Origin: Xylophilus sp. Leaf220
Lineage (GTDB): Bacteria > Pseudomonadota > Gammaproteobacteria > Burkholderiales > Burkholderiaceae_C
NCBI RefSeq assembly: GCF_001421705.1
Contig: NZ_LMKO01000010.1
Location: 1-50,636, forward strand
Length of the DNA stretch: 50,636 bases
Reading direction: 5' to 3'
Part shown: positions 33,915-42,399 of the stretch, one piece after another
Layout of the letters: the number at the start of each line of letters is the position of its first letter
How positions within the stretch are numbered: the first letter of the stretch is position 1
Position numbers and translations under genes: made by a program
The notes under the pieces: generated by a model
The model's database searches: none
The model's input: only the letters and a program-made list of their open reading frames with translations
What the model was told of the DNA's origin: nothing

Positions 33915-34747
33915 TGGCGCCACCGATGCTGGAGAAACCGCAGACCGCACAGACGCCGCCGCTGCTTCAGGCCGAGGGGCTCTCCTTCGGCTACGGCGAC
34001 GGCGACGCGCCGCCGCTCTTCGACGGCGTGTCGCTGTCGGTCGCGCCGCGCGAAACCGTGTGCCTGCTGGGCGGCAGCGGCTGCGGCAAATCGACCCTGC
34101 TGCGGGTGCTGGCACGTCTGGCGGTGCAGCGGGCCGGCACGGTGCGCTTCGAAGGGCAGCCGCTGCAGTCGCCGCATCCGCGCGCGGCGCTGGTGTTCCA
34201 GCAGCCCGGACTGCTGCCGTGGCTGAACGTGGCGCGCAACGTCGCCTTCGGGCTCGCGTTCAAGCACCAGCCCCGGCTCGGCACCGACGCGCTGCGCCGC
34301 CGGGCCGACGATGCGCTGGCCGCCGTCGGCCTGGCCGGCCAGGGCGCGCTGTACCCGGCCCAGCTCTCGGGCGGCATGGCCCAGCGGGTGGCGCTGGCGC
34401 GCGCGCTGGCGCGGGAGCCTGCGCTGCTGCTGGCCGACGAGCCGTTCTCGGCGCTCGACGCGATCACCCGTGCCGGCATGCAGCGCCTGCTCGTGGAGGT
34501 GACGCAGCGCCGCCATGCCGCCACGCTGCTGGTCACCCACGATGTCGACGAGGCGCTGCTGGTGGCCGACCGCATCCTGCTGATGGGCGGCCGGCCCGGC
34601 GGGGTGCTGCGCGAATGGGCCGTGGCCGCGCCGCGGCCGCGCGAGCGGCACATGGCTGACCTGACCGCGCTGCGCCTCGACATCCTCGGGGCGCTGCAAG
34701 CGTCGCATGCGCCGCATGCGCCGCACGCCCCGGCCGCACCGGCCTGA
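33914..34747 (+). CDS. ABC transporter ATPase, nitrate/sulfonate/taurine type
   Basis: The 277-aa ATPase has Walker A GGSGCGKST, the Q-loop VFQQPGLLPWLNV typical of SsuB/TauB, signature QLSGGMAQRVALARAL, Walker B LLLADEPFSALD and switch THDVDEALL. The C-terminus has a short His-Ala-Pro tandem (HAPHAPHAPAAP) from a 9-bp DNA repeat at about 34705-34732. It is coupled to the upstream flavoprotein gene (TGATG) and precedes the receptor gene by 46 bp. Confidence 0.93.
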   Translation: MAPPMLEKPQTAQTPPLLQAEGLSFGYGDGDAPPLFDGVSLSVAPRETVCLLGGSGCGKSTLLRVLARLAVQRAGTVRFEGQPLQSPHPRAALVFQQPGLLPWLNVARNVAFGLAFKHQPRLGTDALRRRADDALAAVGLAGQGALYPAQLSGGMAQRVALARALAREPALLLADEPFSALDAITRAGMQRLLVEVTQRRHAATLLVTHDVDEALLVADRILLMGGRPGGVLREWAVAAPRPRERHMADLTALRLDILGALQASHAPHAPHAPAAPA

Positions 34748-34793
34748 TACCGCCACGCGCATCCTTTTTCTCCTACCGCCCGAAAGCACCGGC

Positions 34794-36056
34794 ATGACCG
34801 CACCGACGTCCCTACTCGAAAGCCATTCCGCGCCCCAGCGGCACCATGTCTGCGCCTCGTCCGACTGCGGCTGCGGCCTGACGCGGCGCGACATGCTGCG
34901 CCTCTCGGCCCTGGCCGGCGCCGGCGTGGCCGCGCCGCTGCTCTCAGCCGGCGATGCCCGTGCCCAAACGTTCAAGGGCGACGACCAGCCGGTGAAGATC
35001 GGCTACCTGCCCATCACCGACGCCACGCCGCTGCTGGTGGCCCATGGCCGGGGCCTGTTCGAGAAAGAGGGCTTGAAGACGGAACCGCCCCGCCTCTTTC
35101 GCAGCTGGGCCCAAGTGGTCGAGGCCTTCGTCGCCGGGCAGGTCAACGTGATCCACCTGCTGACGCCCGCCACGCTGTGGGTGCGCTACGGCGCCAAATT
35201 CCCGGCCAAGACGGTGGCCTGGAACCACATCAACGGATCGGCGTTCACGGTGCTTCCCGAAATCGGCGGCCTGGCCGACCTGGGCGGCCGCACGGTGGCG
35301 GTGCCGTTCTGGTACTCGGTCCACAACATCCTGCTGCAGCGGCTGCTGCGCGACGCCGGACTGTCTGCCGTCACCCGTGCGCGCGGCGCGCCGGTGGGGC
35401 CGAAAGAGGTCAACCTGGTCGTGCTGGCGCCGGCCGAGATGGTGTCGGCGCTGGCGGCGAAAAGCATCGCCGGCTTCATCGTCGCCGAGCCCTTCAATGC
35501 CGCGGCCGAGATCGCGGGCGTGGGCAAGGTGCTGCGTTTCTCGGGCGACGTCTGGCGCGACCATGCCTGCTGCGTCACCTTCCTGGCCGAGCGCGACCTG
35601 GCCGAGAAGCCCGAGTGGGCGCAGCGCGTGACCACCGCCCTGGTGCGCGCCCAGCTCTGGACACGCGACAACCGGCTGCAGACCGCGCAACTGCTCTCCA
35701 ACGCCGGCGAGCGTCGCTATACGCCGCATCCACCGCAGACGCTCGCCAAGGTTCTGGCCGCGACCGACTATGCCGACTACGAAGCCCGCGGCATCGTGCG
35801 GCACAAGGGTTGGCAGCAACGGCGGATCGACTTCCAACCCTACCCGTACCCCTCGTACACCCAGGAGCTGGTGCGGGCCATCCAGCAGACGAAGGTCGAA
35901 GGCGCCGCCGACTTTCTGGAGAAGCTCGATCCGGCCTTCGTCGCGCGCGACCTGGTCGACGACCGCTTCGTGCGCAAGGCGATCGAGGCGGTGGGCGGCC
36001 CGCAGGTCTTCGGCGTGCCGGCCGACTACACGCGTCGCGAGACGCTTGCCGGCTGA
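34794..36056 (+). CDS. ABC transporter receptor, NrtA/SsuA-like, with Tat signal
   Basis: The 420-aa periplasmic receptor has a Tat-type signal TRRDMLRLSALAGAGVA (RR at 31-32), preceded by an unusual cysteine cluster (C20, C25, C27). The mature protein has VKIGYLPITDATPLLVAHGRGLF and GQVNVIHLLTPATLWVRYGA, as in nitrate/sulfonate/taurine receptors. The ATG at 34794 is preferred over upstream in-frame ATGs because it leaves a normal length before the Tat motif. Its stop overlaps the permease start (TGATG). Ligand unknown; sulfonates, nitrate or a related anion are possible. Confidence 0.88.
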   Translation: MTAPTSLLESHSAPQRHHVCASSDCGCGLTRRDMLRLSALAGAGVAAPLLSAGDARAQTFKGDDQPVKIGYLPITDATPLLVAHGRGLFEKEGLKTEPPRLFRSWAQVVEAFVAGQVNVIHLLTPATLWVRYGAKFPAKTVAWNHINGSAFTVLPEIGGLADLGGRTVAVPFWYSVHNILLQRLLRDAGLSAVTRARGAPVGPKEVNLVVLAPAEMVSALAAKSIAGFIVAEPFNAAAEIAGVGKVLRFSGDVWRDHACCVTFLAERDLAEKPEWAQRVTTALVRAQLWTRDNRLQTAQLLSNAGERRYTPHPPQTLAKVLAATDYADYEARGIVRHKGWQQRRIDFQPYPYPSYTQELVRAIQQTKVEGAADFLEKLDPAFVARDLVDDRFVRKAIEAVGGPQVFGVPADYTRRETLAG

Positions 36057-36799
36057 TGCGGCGGGCGCTTCTGCCGATCGCCGGGCTGCTGGCCGCGGTG
36101 GCGTTCTGGTCGGCCGGCACCGCGCTGCTGGCGCAACGCACGCCGATCGCCGCGGCCTTCGCGCCCGGGGTGTCGGCGGCGGCACTGCTGCAGTTGCTGG
36201 CGGGCAGCGACATCTGGCTGCACATCGGCCTGAGCCTGCAGCGGGTGGCCGCGGGCCTGGGCATCGCCTTCGCGGTGGGCGTGCCGGTGGGGGTCGCGGT
36301 GGGCGTGTCGCGCAGCGTGGCGCAGGCGACGGGGCCGCTGTTCCAGTTCCTGCGCATGGTGTCGCCGCTGTCGTGGATGCCGGTGGCGGTGATGGTGCTG
36401 GGCGTGGGCGATGCACCGGTGGTGTTCCTGCTGGCGTTCGCCGCGGTGTGGCCGATCGTGCTCAATACCGCCGCCGGCGTGGCCCAGCTCGATCCGCAGT
36501 GGCTGGCCTTGGCGCGCAGCCTTTCGGCCACGCGGTGGGAGACGGTCCGGCAGGTGGTGCTGCCGGGCATCACCGCGCACATCCTGACCGGCGTGCGGCT
36601 GGCGATCGGCATCGTCTGGATCGTGCTGGTGCCGGCCGAGATGCTGGGCGTGCAGGCCGGGCTGGGCTATTTCGTGCTGGACACCCGCGACCGGCTGGCC
36701 TATTCGGAGCTGATGGCCGCCATCGTGCTGATCGGTGCGCTGGGTTTCATGCTCGACCAGGCGGCCCGCGGTGCGCACCGGTGGTGGACGCACCGCTGA
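36056..36799 (+). CDS. ABC transporter permease, nitrate/sulfonate type
   Basis: This 247-aa inner-membrane protein has about six transmembrane segments and the EAA loop ARSLSATRWETVRQVVLPG. SPLSWMPVAVMVLGVGDAP and the LGYFVLDTRDRLAYSELMAA end are typical of SsuC/TauC/NrtB permeases. Translation is coupled to the receptor gene (TGATG). It ends the operon and converges with the small membrane-protein gene 15 bp downstream. Confidence 0.92.
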   Translation: MRRALLPIAGLLAAVAFWSAGTALLAQRTPIAAAFAPGVSAAALLQLLAGSDIWLHIGLSLQRVAAGLGIAFAVGVPVGVAVGVSRSVAQATGPLFQFLRMVSPLSWMPVAVMVLGVGDAPVVFLLAFAAVWPIVLNTAAGVAQLDPQWLALARSLSATRWETVRQVVLPGITAHILTGVRLAIGIVWIVLVPAEMLGVQAGLGYFVLDTRDRLAYSELMAAIVLIGALGFMLDQAARGAHRWWTHR

Positions 36800-36814
36800 C
36801 CGGGCCCCCCGGCG

Positions 36815-37333
36815 CTAGACCTGCGCGCCGCCCCGGCGGAACGCCTGCAGTTCGTCCCGCAACCGCGCGAACTCGGCCAGCATCGCGGGCGAGGCCGCAT
36901 AGAACACGGTGAACTTGCCGGTGAGCGTGCGGGCGTAGAGCCGCGGCGCGATCAGCCAGTCGAGGCCCGGTACCCGGATCAGCTTGCAGAAGGCCAGCTC
37001 CCGCAGCGGCATCGCCTTGTCCCAGATCCAGCGCTGGTGCAGGCCCTCTGCGCTCAATCGGGTGCGGCTGGTCAGCAGGTGCCACAGGGTCCACAGCATC
37101 ATCGCCAGGCCCGCGCCGACCCACACCAGGCCGCTGCCGGGCTGCAGCGCGCCATTGATCCACAGCCGCGCCACCCACAAGCAGCAGCCGCCGACGATCG
37201 TGCCCGCCAGCAGCCGGAAGGCGGGCGAGAACGCCGGCGATTCCAGGGTGCCGCCCGCAGGCGCGAAGCGGAACGGCGGCGGCCCGAAATGCGCGCCCAG
37301 CGGCGCCAGCGGATCGGTCACGTGCACCGCCAT
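36815..37333 (-). CDS. Unknown membrane protein coupled to the TRAP permease
   Basis: This 172-aa protein has two hydrophobic segments (LLAGTIVGGCCLWVARLWI and VWVGAGLAMMLWTLWHLL) and a soluble C-terminal half (residues about 90-165) whose strand pattern (LSAEGLHQRWIWDKAMPLRE, TGKFTVFYAAS) resembles small pleckstrin-like domains. I do not recognise the family. Its ATG overlaps the dctM stop (ATGA at 37333), so the two are translated together. It may modulate the transporter, but function is unknown. Confidence 0.7.
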   Translation of the reverse strand: MAVHVTDPLAPLGAHFGPPPFRFAPAGGTLESPAFSPAFRLLAGTIVGGCCLWVARLWINGALQPGSGLVWVGAGLAMMLWTLWHLLTSRTRLSAEGLHQRWIWDKAMPLRELAFCKLIRVPGLDWLIAPRLYARTLTGKFTVFYAASPAMLAEFARLRDELQAFRRGGAQV

Positions 37334-38832
37334 CACTTGTTGCCCTGCTTGAACATCTCCTCGACGCGCTTCTGCTCGTCGTCGGCCGACTCGGCCGCCG
37401 CGGGCGGCTGCACGTCTTCGGCCGGCATCTCGATCTTGACCTTGTCGAGGTCGATCACCTCGTCCTTGTCGAGGAACATCGTCACCGTCTGCGGCACGAA
37501 GATCACGATCGTCACCAGCAGCAACTGCATCACCACCCAGGGGATCGAGCCCAGGTAGATGTCGCTCGACTTGATCGGCTCGGCGATGCGCTTCTCCTTG
37601 AACAGCGTGTCGGCGATGCCGCGCAGGTAGAACAGCGCGAAGCCGAAGGGGGGGTGCATGAAGCTGGTCTGCATGTTCACGCACAGCAGCACGCCGAACC
37701 ACACCAGGTCGATGCCCAGCTTGTTGGCCACCGGCCCCAGCATCGGCAGGATGATGAAGGCGATCTCGAAGAAGTCGAGGAAGAACGCCAGGAAGAAGAT
37801 GAAGATGTTGACGACTATCAGGAAGCCGGTCTGGCCGCCCGGCAGGCCGCTCAACAGGTGCTCCACCCACAGCGCGCCGTCGACGCCCTGGAACACCATC
37901 GAGAACACACGCGCGCCGATCAGGATGAAGACCACCATCGCGGTGAGCCGCATCGTGCCGACCATCGCCTCCCAGATCAGCGGCCGGGTGAGGCGCTTGT
38001 GCATCGCGGCCAGGATCAGCGCGCCCACCACCCCCATCGCGCCGGCCTCGGTCGGCGTGGCGATGGCGACGTTGATGCCGGGCAGGCCGCCCATCGAACC
38101 CAGCACCGCGAAGATCAGCGCCGCGGCCGGCAGGATGCCGCGCAGGCACTTGCGCCACAGCGCCCAGCCGTGCAGGGTGCGCGCCGTCTTCGGCACGCCC
38201 GGCACGTGGTGCGGCTTGAACACGCCCAGCATGAAGGTGTAGCCCGCGAAGATCAGCACCTGCAGGATCGACGGGCCCCAGGCGCCCTTGTACATGTCGC
38301 CCACCGAGCGGCCGAGCTGGTCGGCCATCACGATCAGCACCAGCGACGGCGGCACCAGCTGGGTGATGGTGCCGGAAGCCGCCAGCACGCCGGTGGCGTA
38401 GCGCATGTTGTAGCCATAGCGGATCATCACCGGCAGGCTGATCAGCGCCATCGCGATCACCTGGCCCGCCACCGTGCCGGTGATCGCGCCGAGGATGAAG
38501 CCCACGATGATCACCGAGTAGCCGAGCCCGCCGCGCACCGGGCCGAAGAGTTGGCCCATCGAGTCGAGCATGTCCTCGGCCAGGCCGCACTTCTCGAGAA
38601 TGGCGCCCATGAAGGTGAAGAACGGGATCGCCAGCAGCAGCTCGTTGCTCAGGATGCCGAACATGTTGAGCGGCAGGTTGGCCATGAAGCTGGCCGGGAA
38701 CCAGCCCATCTCGATCGCGAAGAAGCCCGAGGCCAGGCCCAGCGCCGCCAGCGAGAACGCCACCGGAAAGCCGATCAGCATGATCAGCACCAGCCCCCCG
38801 AACATCATCGGGGCAAAATTTTCCATTTGCAT
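37333..38832 (-). CDS. TRAP transporter large permease (DctM type)
   Basis: This 499-aa protein has at least 12 hydrophobic segments, including LPLNMFGILSNELLLAIPFF, ASGTITQLVPPSLVLIVMA and LPGINVAIATPTEAGAMGVV, all hallmark DctM regions. It is longer than most DctM proteins (about 425 aa), with a charged C-terminal tail (about 465-499). With DctQ and the receptor it drives sodium-dependent uptake of a carboxylate. It is separated from dctQ by a 133-bp gap holding a family B repeat. Confidence 0.93.
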   Translation of the reverse strand: MQMENFAPMMFGGLVLIMLIGFPVAFSLAALGLASGFFAIEMGWFPASFMANLPLNMFGILSNELLLAIPFFTFMGAILEKCGLAEDMLDSMGQLFGPVRGGLGYSVIIVGFILGAITGTVAGQVIAMALISLPVMIRYGYNMRYATGVLAASGTITQLVPPSLVLIVMADQLGRSVGDMYKGAWGPSILQVLIFAGYTFMLGVFKPHHVPGVPKTARTLHGWALWRKCLRGILPAAALIFAVLGSMGGLPGINVAIATPTEAGAMGVVGALILAAMHKRLTRPLIWEAMVGTMRLTAMVVFILIGARVFSMVFQGVDGALWVEHLLSGLPGGQTGFLIVVNIFIFFLAFFLDFFEIAFIILPMLGPVANKLGIDLVWFGVLLCVNMQTSFMHPPFGFALFYLRGIADTLFKEKRIAEPIKSSDIYLGSIPWVVMQLLLVTIVIFVPQTVTMFLDKDEVIDLDKVKIEMPAEDVQPPAAAESADDEQKRVEEMFKQGNK

Positions 38833-38879
38833 GGCACTACTCAGTTAGGGAATGGTTTTGGGCTTGCCCGAGGACGCAG

Positions 38880-38956
38880 TGGATCCGGCTTTGCCGGTCC
38901 GCCAGCGTCGCCCCCGGAAGGGGGTTGGCGAAGACACGAAGTGCGGAGCCTGGGGG
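38880..38956 (-). repeat. Family B interspersed repeat, copy 4
   Basis: It lies between the dctQ stop and the dctM start, beginning CCCCCAGGC on the minus strand and containing CTTCGTGTCTTCGCC, CCCCCTTCCGGGGGCG and the GGACCGGCAAAGCCGGATCC palindrome. The order matches the three other copies. Confidence 0.8.
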
Positions 38957-38965
38957 AGAGCGAAT

Positions 38966-39505
38966 TCACTGGACGGGTTTTTCGTAATGCGTGTCCATCT
39001 GGTGCACGCCCATCAGGTAGGCCACCCGCTTGATGATCTCGGACAGGCCCTGCAGCACCATCAGCCCGAAGCCCAGCGGCAGCAGCAGCATCGCGGGCCA
39101 GCGGATCAGGCCGCCGGCGTTGCCCGACATCTCGTGCGTCTCGTACATCCGGATGAAGAGCGGCCAGCTGAACCAGGCGAGCATGGCCATCACCGGGATC
39201 AGGAAGAGGGCCAGGCCGAGGATGTCGACGTACACCTTGCCGTGGCCCTTGAGCTTGCCGTAGAGGATGTCGACCCGCACATGCTCGTTGAGCTGCAGCA
39301 CCACCGGCGCGCCCAGCATCACCACCGCGGCGAACAGGTACCACTGGATCTCCAGCCAGCCATTGGAGCTGACGTCGAAGCCGTAGCGGATGAAGGCGTT
39401 GCCCGCCGAGATCAGCGCCGCGGCGAGCACCGCCCAGGCGGCCAGCTTGCCGAGCCGGGTGCTGATCCAGTCGACCAGGAAAGCGAATTTGAGGAGGACG
39501 GACAC
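38966..39505 (-). CDS. TRAP transporter small permease (DctQ type)
   Basis: This 179-aa protein has four transmembrane helices, DVSSNGWLEIQWYLFAAVVM and HVRVDILYGKLKG, typical of DctQ, which contacts DctM and may act as a membrane chaperone. It lies downstream of the receptor gene (39723-40802) with a 217-bp gap that I could not assign. Same strand and likely the same operon. Confidence 0.92.
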   Translation of the reverse strand: MSVLLKFAFLVDWISTRLGKLAAWAVLAAALISAGNAFIRYGFDVSSNGWLEIQWYLFAAVVMLGAPVVLQLNEHVRVDILYGKLKGHGKVYVDILGLALFLIPVMAMLAWFSWPLFIRMYETHEMSGNAGGLIRWPAMLLLPLGFGLMVLQGLSEIIKRVAYLMGVHQMDTHYEKPVQ

Positions 39506-39722
39506 GTCGATGCCTTTCTTCGGGAAAGCCGCGAAACGGGAGCACGCCCGCGCGCCGCGGGGCGTCCCTGCGGCAGGGCTGGCGGATCGTACTGCCGGGC
39601 CCGCGCGCCGCGCTGAAATTAAGCTGACGCGGATCGGCGGGGTTTTCCCTATGGAAAAGCGCGGCGCGGGCGTGTTTCCCGGCAGGCGGATGGAGATGGG
39701 CGGGCGCGGCGGCGCCGCGGCG

Positions 39723-40802
39723 TCAGGTCTTGCGGCGGGTGCCCAGCATGTACTGCTCGGCGGCGCCGTCGTTGACCGAGCCCCACAGCAGCTGCTCGTC
39801 CAGGAAGCTGCGCCACTTCCCGTAGACGTTGGCGAACGTCTCGTTGGTCTTCGACTCTTCCTCCATCACCTCGCGGGTGGCCTTGTGCAGCGCGTCCATC
39901 ACCGGCTTGGGCCAGTAGCTCAGCCGGGCGCCGGCGCCCACGATGCGCTTGAGGGCCGGAACGTTGTTGGCGTCGTACTTGGCCAGCATGTCGGCCCCGG
40001 CCTGGGCGCAGGCGGCCTCCAAGGCGGCACGGTAGGCTTCGGGCAACTCCGCCCAGGCCTTCTTGTTGACGATGAAGCACAGCGAGGCGCCCAGCTCCAT
40101 CACGCCCGGGCCGTAGTAGTAGCGTGCCACCTTCGACAGCCCCAGCTTCTCGTCGTCGTAGGGCCCGACGAATTCGGCGGCGTCCAGCGTGCCTTTCTCG
40201 AGCGCCGGGTAGACATCCGCCGCCGGCAGTTGCTGCGGCGTGGCGCCGAGCTTCGTGTAGACCTTGCCCAGCAGGCCCGGCACCCGCATGCGCAGGCCTT
40301 CGAAGTCGCTGACCTGCTTGATCTCCTTGCGGAACCAGCCGCCCATCTGCGCGCCGGTGTTGCCGCACGGGATCTGCACCGCGTCGAACCGGTCGTAGAC
40401 GCCGCGCATCAACTCCAGCCCGCCGCCGCGCGCCATCCACGCGCTGTGCTGGCGCGGCGTCATGCCGAAGGGCACGCCGGTGTCGAACGCCAGCGCAGGT
40501 TCCTTGCCCACGTAGTAGAAGCCGGCCGTGTGCCCGCATTCGACGCTGCGCCCCTGCACCGCGTCCAGGATCGCCAGCGGCGGCATCAGCTCGCCGGCCG
40601 CGAACGGGCTGATGACGAACTTTCCATCGGTCAGCTTGCGCACCGTGTCCGAGATCGCTTGCGCGCAGCCATAGACGGTGTCGAGCGACTTGGGAAAGCT
40701 CGACGGCATGCGCCAGCGCACGGCGGGGTTGCCCTGGGCCAGGGCGGGTGCCGAGACGGCGGCCAGTGCGGCGGTGGTGGAGAGCAGGGCGCGGCGGTGC
40801 AT
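39723..40802 (-). CDS. TRAP transporter periplasmic receptor (DctP type)
   Basis: The 359-aa receptor has a signal peptide (MHRRALLSTTAALAAVSAPALAQ), the signature IPCGNTGAQMGGWFRKEIKQ, and the arginine region RMRVPGLLGKVY. It is a paralog of the orphan receptor at 27336-28415: same length and shared blocks such as GNTGAQMGGWFRKEIK and PFGM..RQ. The adjacent aldolase-type gene suggests that the ligand is a hydroxy or sugar acid handled by that enzyme; this is inferred. Confidence 0.93.
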   Translation of the reverse strand: MHRRALLSTTAALAAVSAPALAQGNPAVRWRMPSSFPKSLDTVYGCAQAISDTVRKLTDGKFVISPFAAGELMPPLAILDAVQGRSVECGHTAGFYYVGKEPALAFDTGVPFGMTPRQHSAWMARGGGLELMRGVYDRFDAVQIPCGNTGAQMGGWFRKEIKQVSDFEGLRMRVPGLLGKVYTKLGATPQQLPAADVYPALEKGTLDAAEFVGPYDDEKLGLSKVARYYYGPGVMELGASLCFIVNKKAWAELPEAYRAALEAACAQAGADMLAKYDANNVPALKRIVGAGARLSYWPKPVMDALHKATREVMEEESKTNETFANVYGKWRSFLDEQLLWGSVNDGAAEQYMLGTRRKT

Positions 40803-40859
40803 GGCGGTCTTTCGTGGGAGGAGGTACGAATCGGCTCGGGGTCGGCGAGCTGCGCGCGG

Positions 40860-41633
40860 TCAGCCGGCCAGACAGGCCGGATCGGCGCGCAGCGCGCGGC
40901 GTGCGAAGTACTGGAACGTCATGTCGGTGATCTGCGGCTTGAGCAGAAAGTCGCGCGATTCGCGTGCCAGGTGGCCCGGCACCGGGCGGATGGTGCCGGC
41001 GGCGGCGGCCCGCAGTTGCATGCCGGCTGCCTGCTCCATCCAGATGGCCAGGGTGGTCGCCTCGGCCACCGTCCTGCCCGCCGTCAGCAGCCCGTGGTGG
41101 GCCAGCAGCAGCGCGTTGCGGTCGCCGAGCGCCTGCGAAATGATGCGGCCCTCGTCGTTGGTGATCGGCAGGCCGGGCCATTCCTCCAGGTGCCCGCAGT
41201 TCTCGTAGAAAGGCGTCGCATCCATGCAGGCGATGGCGAGCGGCTGGCCGGTCATGGCCAGTGCCGACACCGACGCCGGATGCGTATGCACGATGCAGTT
41301 CACCGCCGGGTGGTGGCGGTACACCCACAGGTGGAACCGGGTGGCCGGGTTGGGCAGCGAGACGCCGTCGAGCGGCTGCAGGTCGTCGTCGACCAGGATG
41401 AAGCTGCCGGGTACGGCCTCGTCCGCGCCGATGCCGAACTTCAGTGTGAGGTAGGTGCCCGGCGCCTCGCCGCGGGCGGTGATCTGGCCGGCCAGGCCGT
41501 TGGCCCAGTGGCCTTCCTCGGCCAGCATCCGGCAGGCCAGCGCGAGCTGCTCGCTCGGGCTGTACGACACCGGCGAGGCCTTCTCCTGCAGGTCGCGAAA
41601 AACCGAATCCTTGATGTCCTGGTCGCTGCGCAT
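40860..41633 (-). CDS. Class II aldolase/adducin-family protein
   Basis: The 257-aa protein has metal-binding histidines in CIVHTHPASVSA and LLAHHGLLTAG. NGLAGQITARGE and the acidic ITNDEGRIISQAL match the aldolase II fold used by fuculose-phosphate aldolase, ribulose-5-phosphate epimerase and many decarboxylase or lyase relatives. It is the first gene of the TRAP operon, directly behind the promoter and operator cluster. It probably acts on the imported compound; reaction not determined. Confidence 0.88.
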   Translation of the reverse strand: MRSDQDIKDSVFRDLQEKASPVSYSPSEQLALACRMLAEEGHWANGLAGQITARGEAPGTYLTLKFGIGADEAVPGSFILVDDDLQPLDGVSLPNPATRFHLWVYRHHPAVNCIVHTHPASVSALAMTGQPLAIACMDATPFYENCGHLEEWPGLPITNDEGRIISQALGDRNALLLAHHGLLTAGRTVAEATTLAIWMEQAAGMQLRAAAAGTIRPVPGHLARESRDFLLKPQITDMTFQYFARRALRADPACLAG

Positions 41634-41699
41634 GGATGTCCTTTTTGGATAGGAAGTAAGGGCAGGCCGGCCATGGCCGCGAGCAGCCCGCAGGCCTCA

Positions 41700-41753
41700 G
41701 TCAACGTGTTGACCTATTCTGGTCAACACGTTGACTTATGTCAACATCGCAAC
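41700..41753. promoter_or_regulatory. Operator cluster for the XRE-cupin regulator
   Basis: Two 14-bp near-palindromes lie 22 bp apart, centre to centre: GTCAACGTGTTGAC (41700-41713) and GTCAACACGTTGAC (41722-41735), which are exact reverse complements of each other. A third, weaker half (GTCAAC at 41740) follows, close to the regulator's ATG. The spacing of about two helical turns suggests cooperative dimers. Confidence 0.7.
41716..41744 (-). promoter_or_regulatory. Promoter of the aldolase-TRAP operon
   Basis: On the minus strand TTGACA (41739-41744) and CAGAAT (41716-41721) are separated by 17 bp. Operator 2 lies exactly inside this spacer, so a bound regulator would block RNA polymerase. 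Confidence 0.55.
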
Positions 41754-42383
41754 ATGCCGTCTCCCAAGTCTTCCGCGGTGCATGCCGCCGTCCCGCTGGC
41801 GCCCTTGCCGGCAGATGCCGGCGCCACCGCCGGCGCATTCGCGAGCTTCGGTCCCCGCATGAAGGCGCTGCGCCGGCTCAAGCAGATGACGGTGGAGGAG
41901 CTTGGCGACGCCATCGGCGTGAACAAGGCCCACATCTCGCGGCTGGAGCGCGGGTTGAAGACACCCTCGATCTCGGTCATGGCCAAGCTCGCCACCGCGC
42001 TGGGCACCAGCATCGGCCACCTGGTCGGCGAGACGCTGGACAAGGCCGACATCAAGGTCACCCGCCAGAGCGACCTGGCGCCGCGCTACCGGGCCGACGA
42101 ACCGGCGCAGCACCAGTTCGCACCGCTGCTGCACGGCCATTCGGTCGGTTCGTTCGAGGCCTTCGTGATCTATCCCGGTGCCGACGGCGCGGCGGTCCAT
42201 GCGCAGCACGAAGGCCAGGAAATGCTCTACGTGCTGTCCGGCACCATCGACGTGAGTTTTTCCGACCGCACCGAGCGGCTGACGGTGGGCGACTGCATCC
42301 ATTTCCCCGGCTACCTGACCCACGCGTTGTCGCGGGTGGGGCGTGCGCAGGCACGGGCGTTGCTGGTGCTATCGACCCGCTGA
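41754..42383 (+). CDS. XRE-family regulator with C-terminal cupin domain
   Basis: The 209-aa protein has an N-terminal helix-turn-helix (MKALRRLKQMTVEELGDAIGVNKAHISRLERG, about 35-65) and a C-terminal cupin (VHAQHEGQEMLYVLSGTIDV, about 143-162, then GDCIHFPGYLTHAL). This design usually senses a small molecule through the cupin. The ATG at 41754 lies immediately after the operator cluster, so it probably regulates itself and the divergent aldolase-TRAP operon. It ends just ahead of the RNA ligase-like pseudogene on the opposite strand. Confidence 0.9.
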   Translation: MPSPKSSAVHAAVPLAPLPADAGATAGAFASFGPRMKALRRLKQMTVEELGDAIGVNKAHISRLERGLKTPSISVMAKLATALGTSIGHLVGETLDKADIKVTRQSDLAPRYRADEPAQHQFAPLLHGHSVGSFEAFVIYPGADGAAVHAQHEGQEMLYVLSGTIDVSFSDRTERLTVGDCIHFPGYLTHALSRVGRAQARALLVLSTR

Positions 42384-42399
42384 CCGGCGAGACCGCGTT

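Noticed and set aside
34705-34732. Short tandem repeat GCATGCGCC as a possible CRISPR or regulatory repeat
   Set aside because: It is about three copies of a 9-bp unit inside the ATPase C-terminus (His-Ala-Pro); no spacers and no other copies.
39390-41753. A long N-terminal extension of the XRE-cupin protein
   Set aside because: It would cross the aldolase and TRAP receptor genes in antisense and read through the operator; the ATG at 41754 gives a normal regulator.
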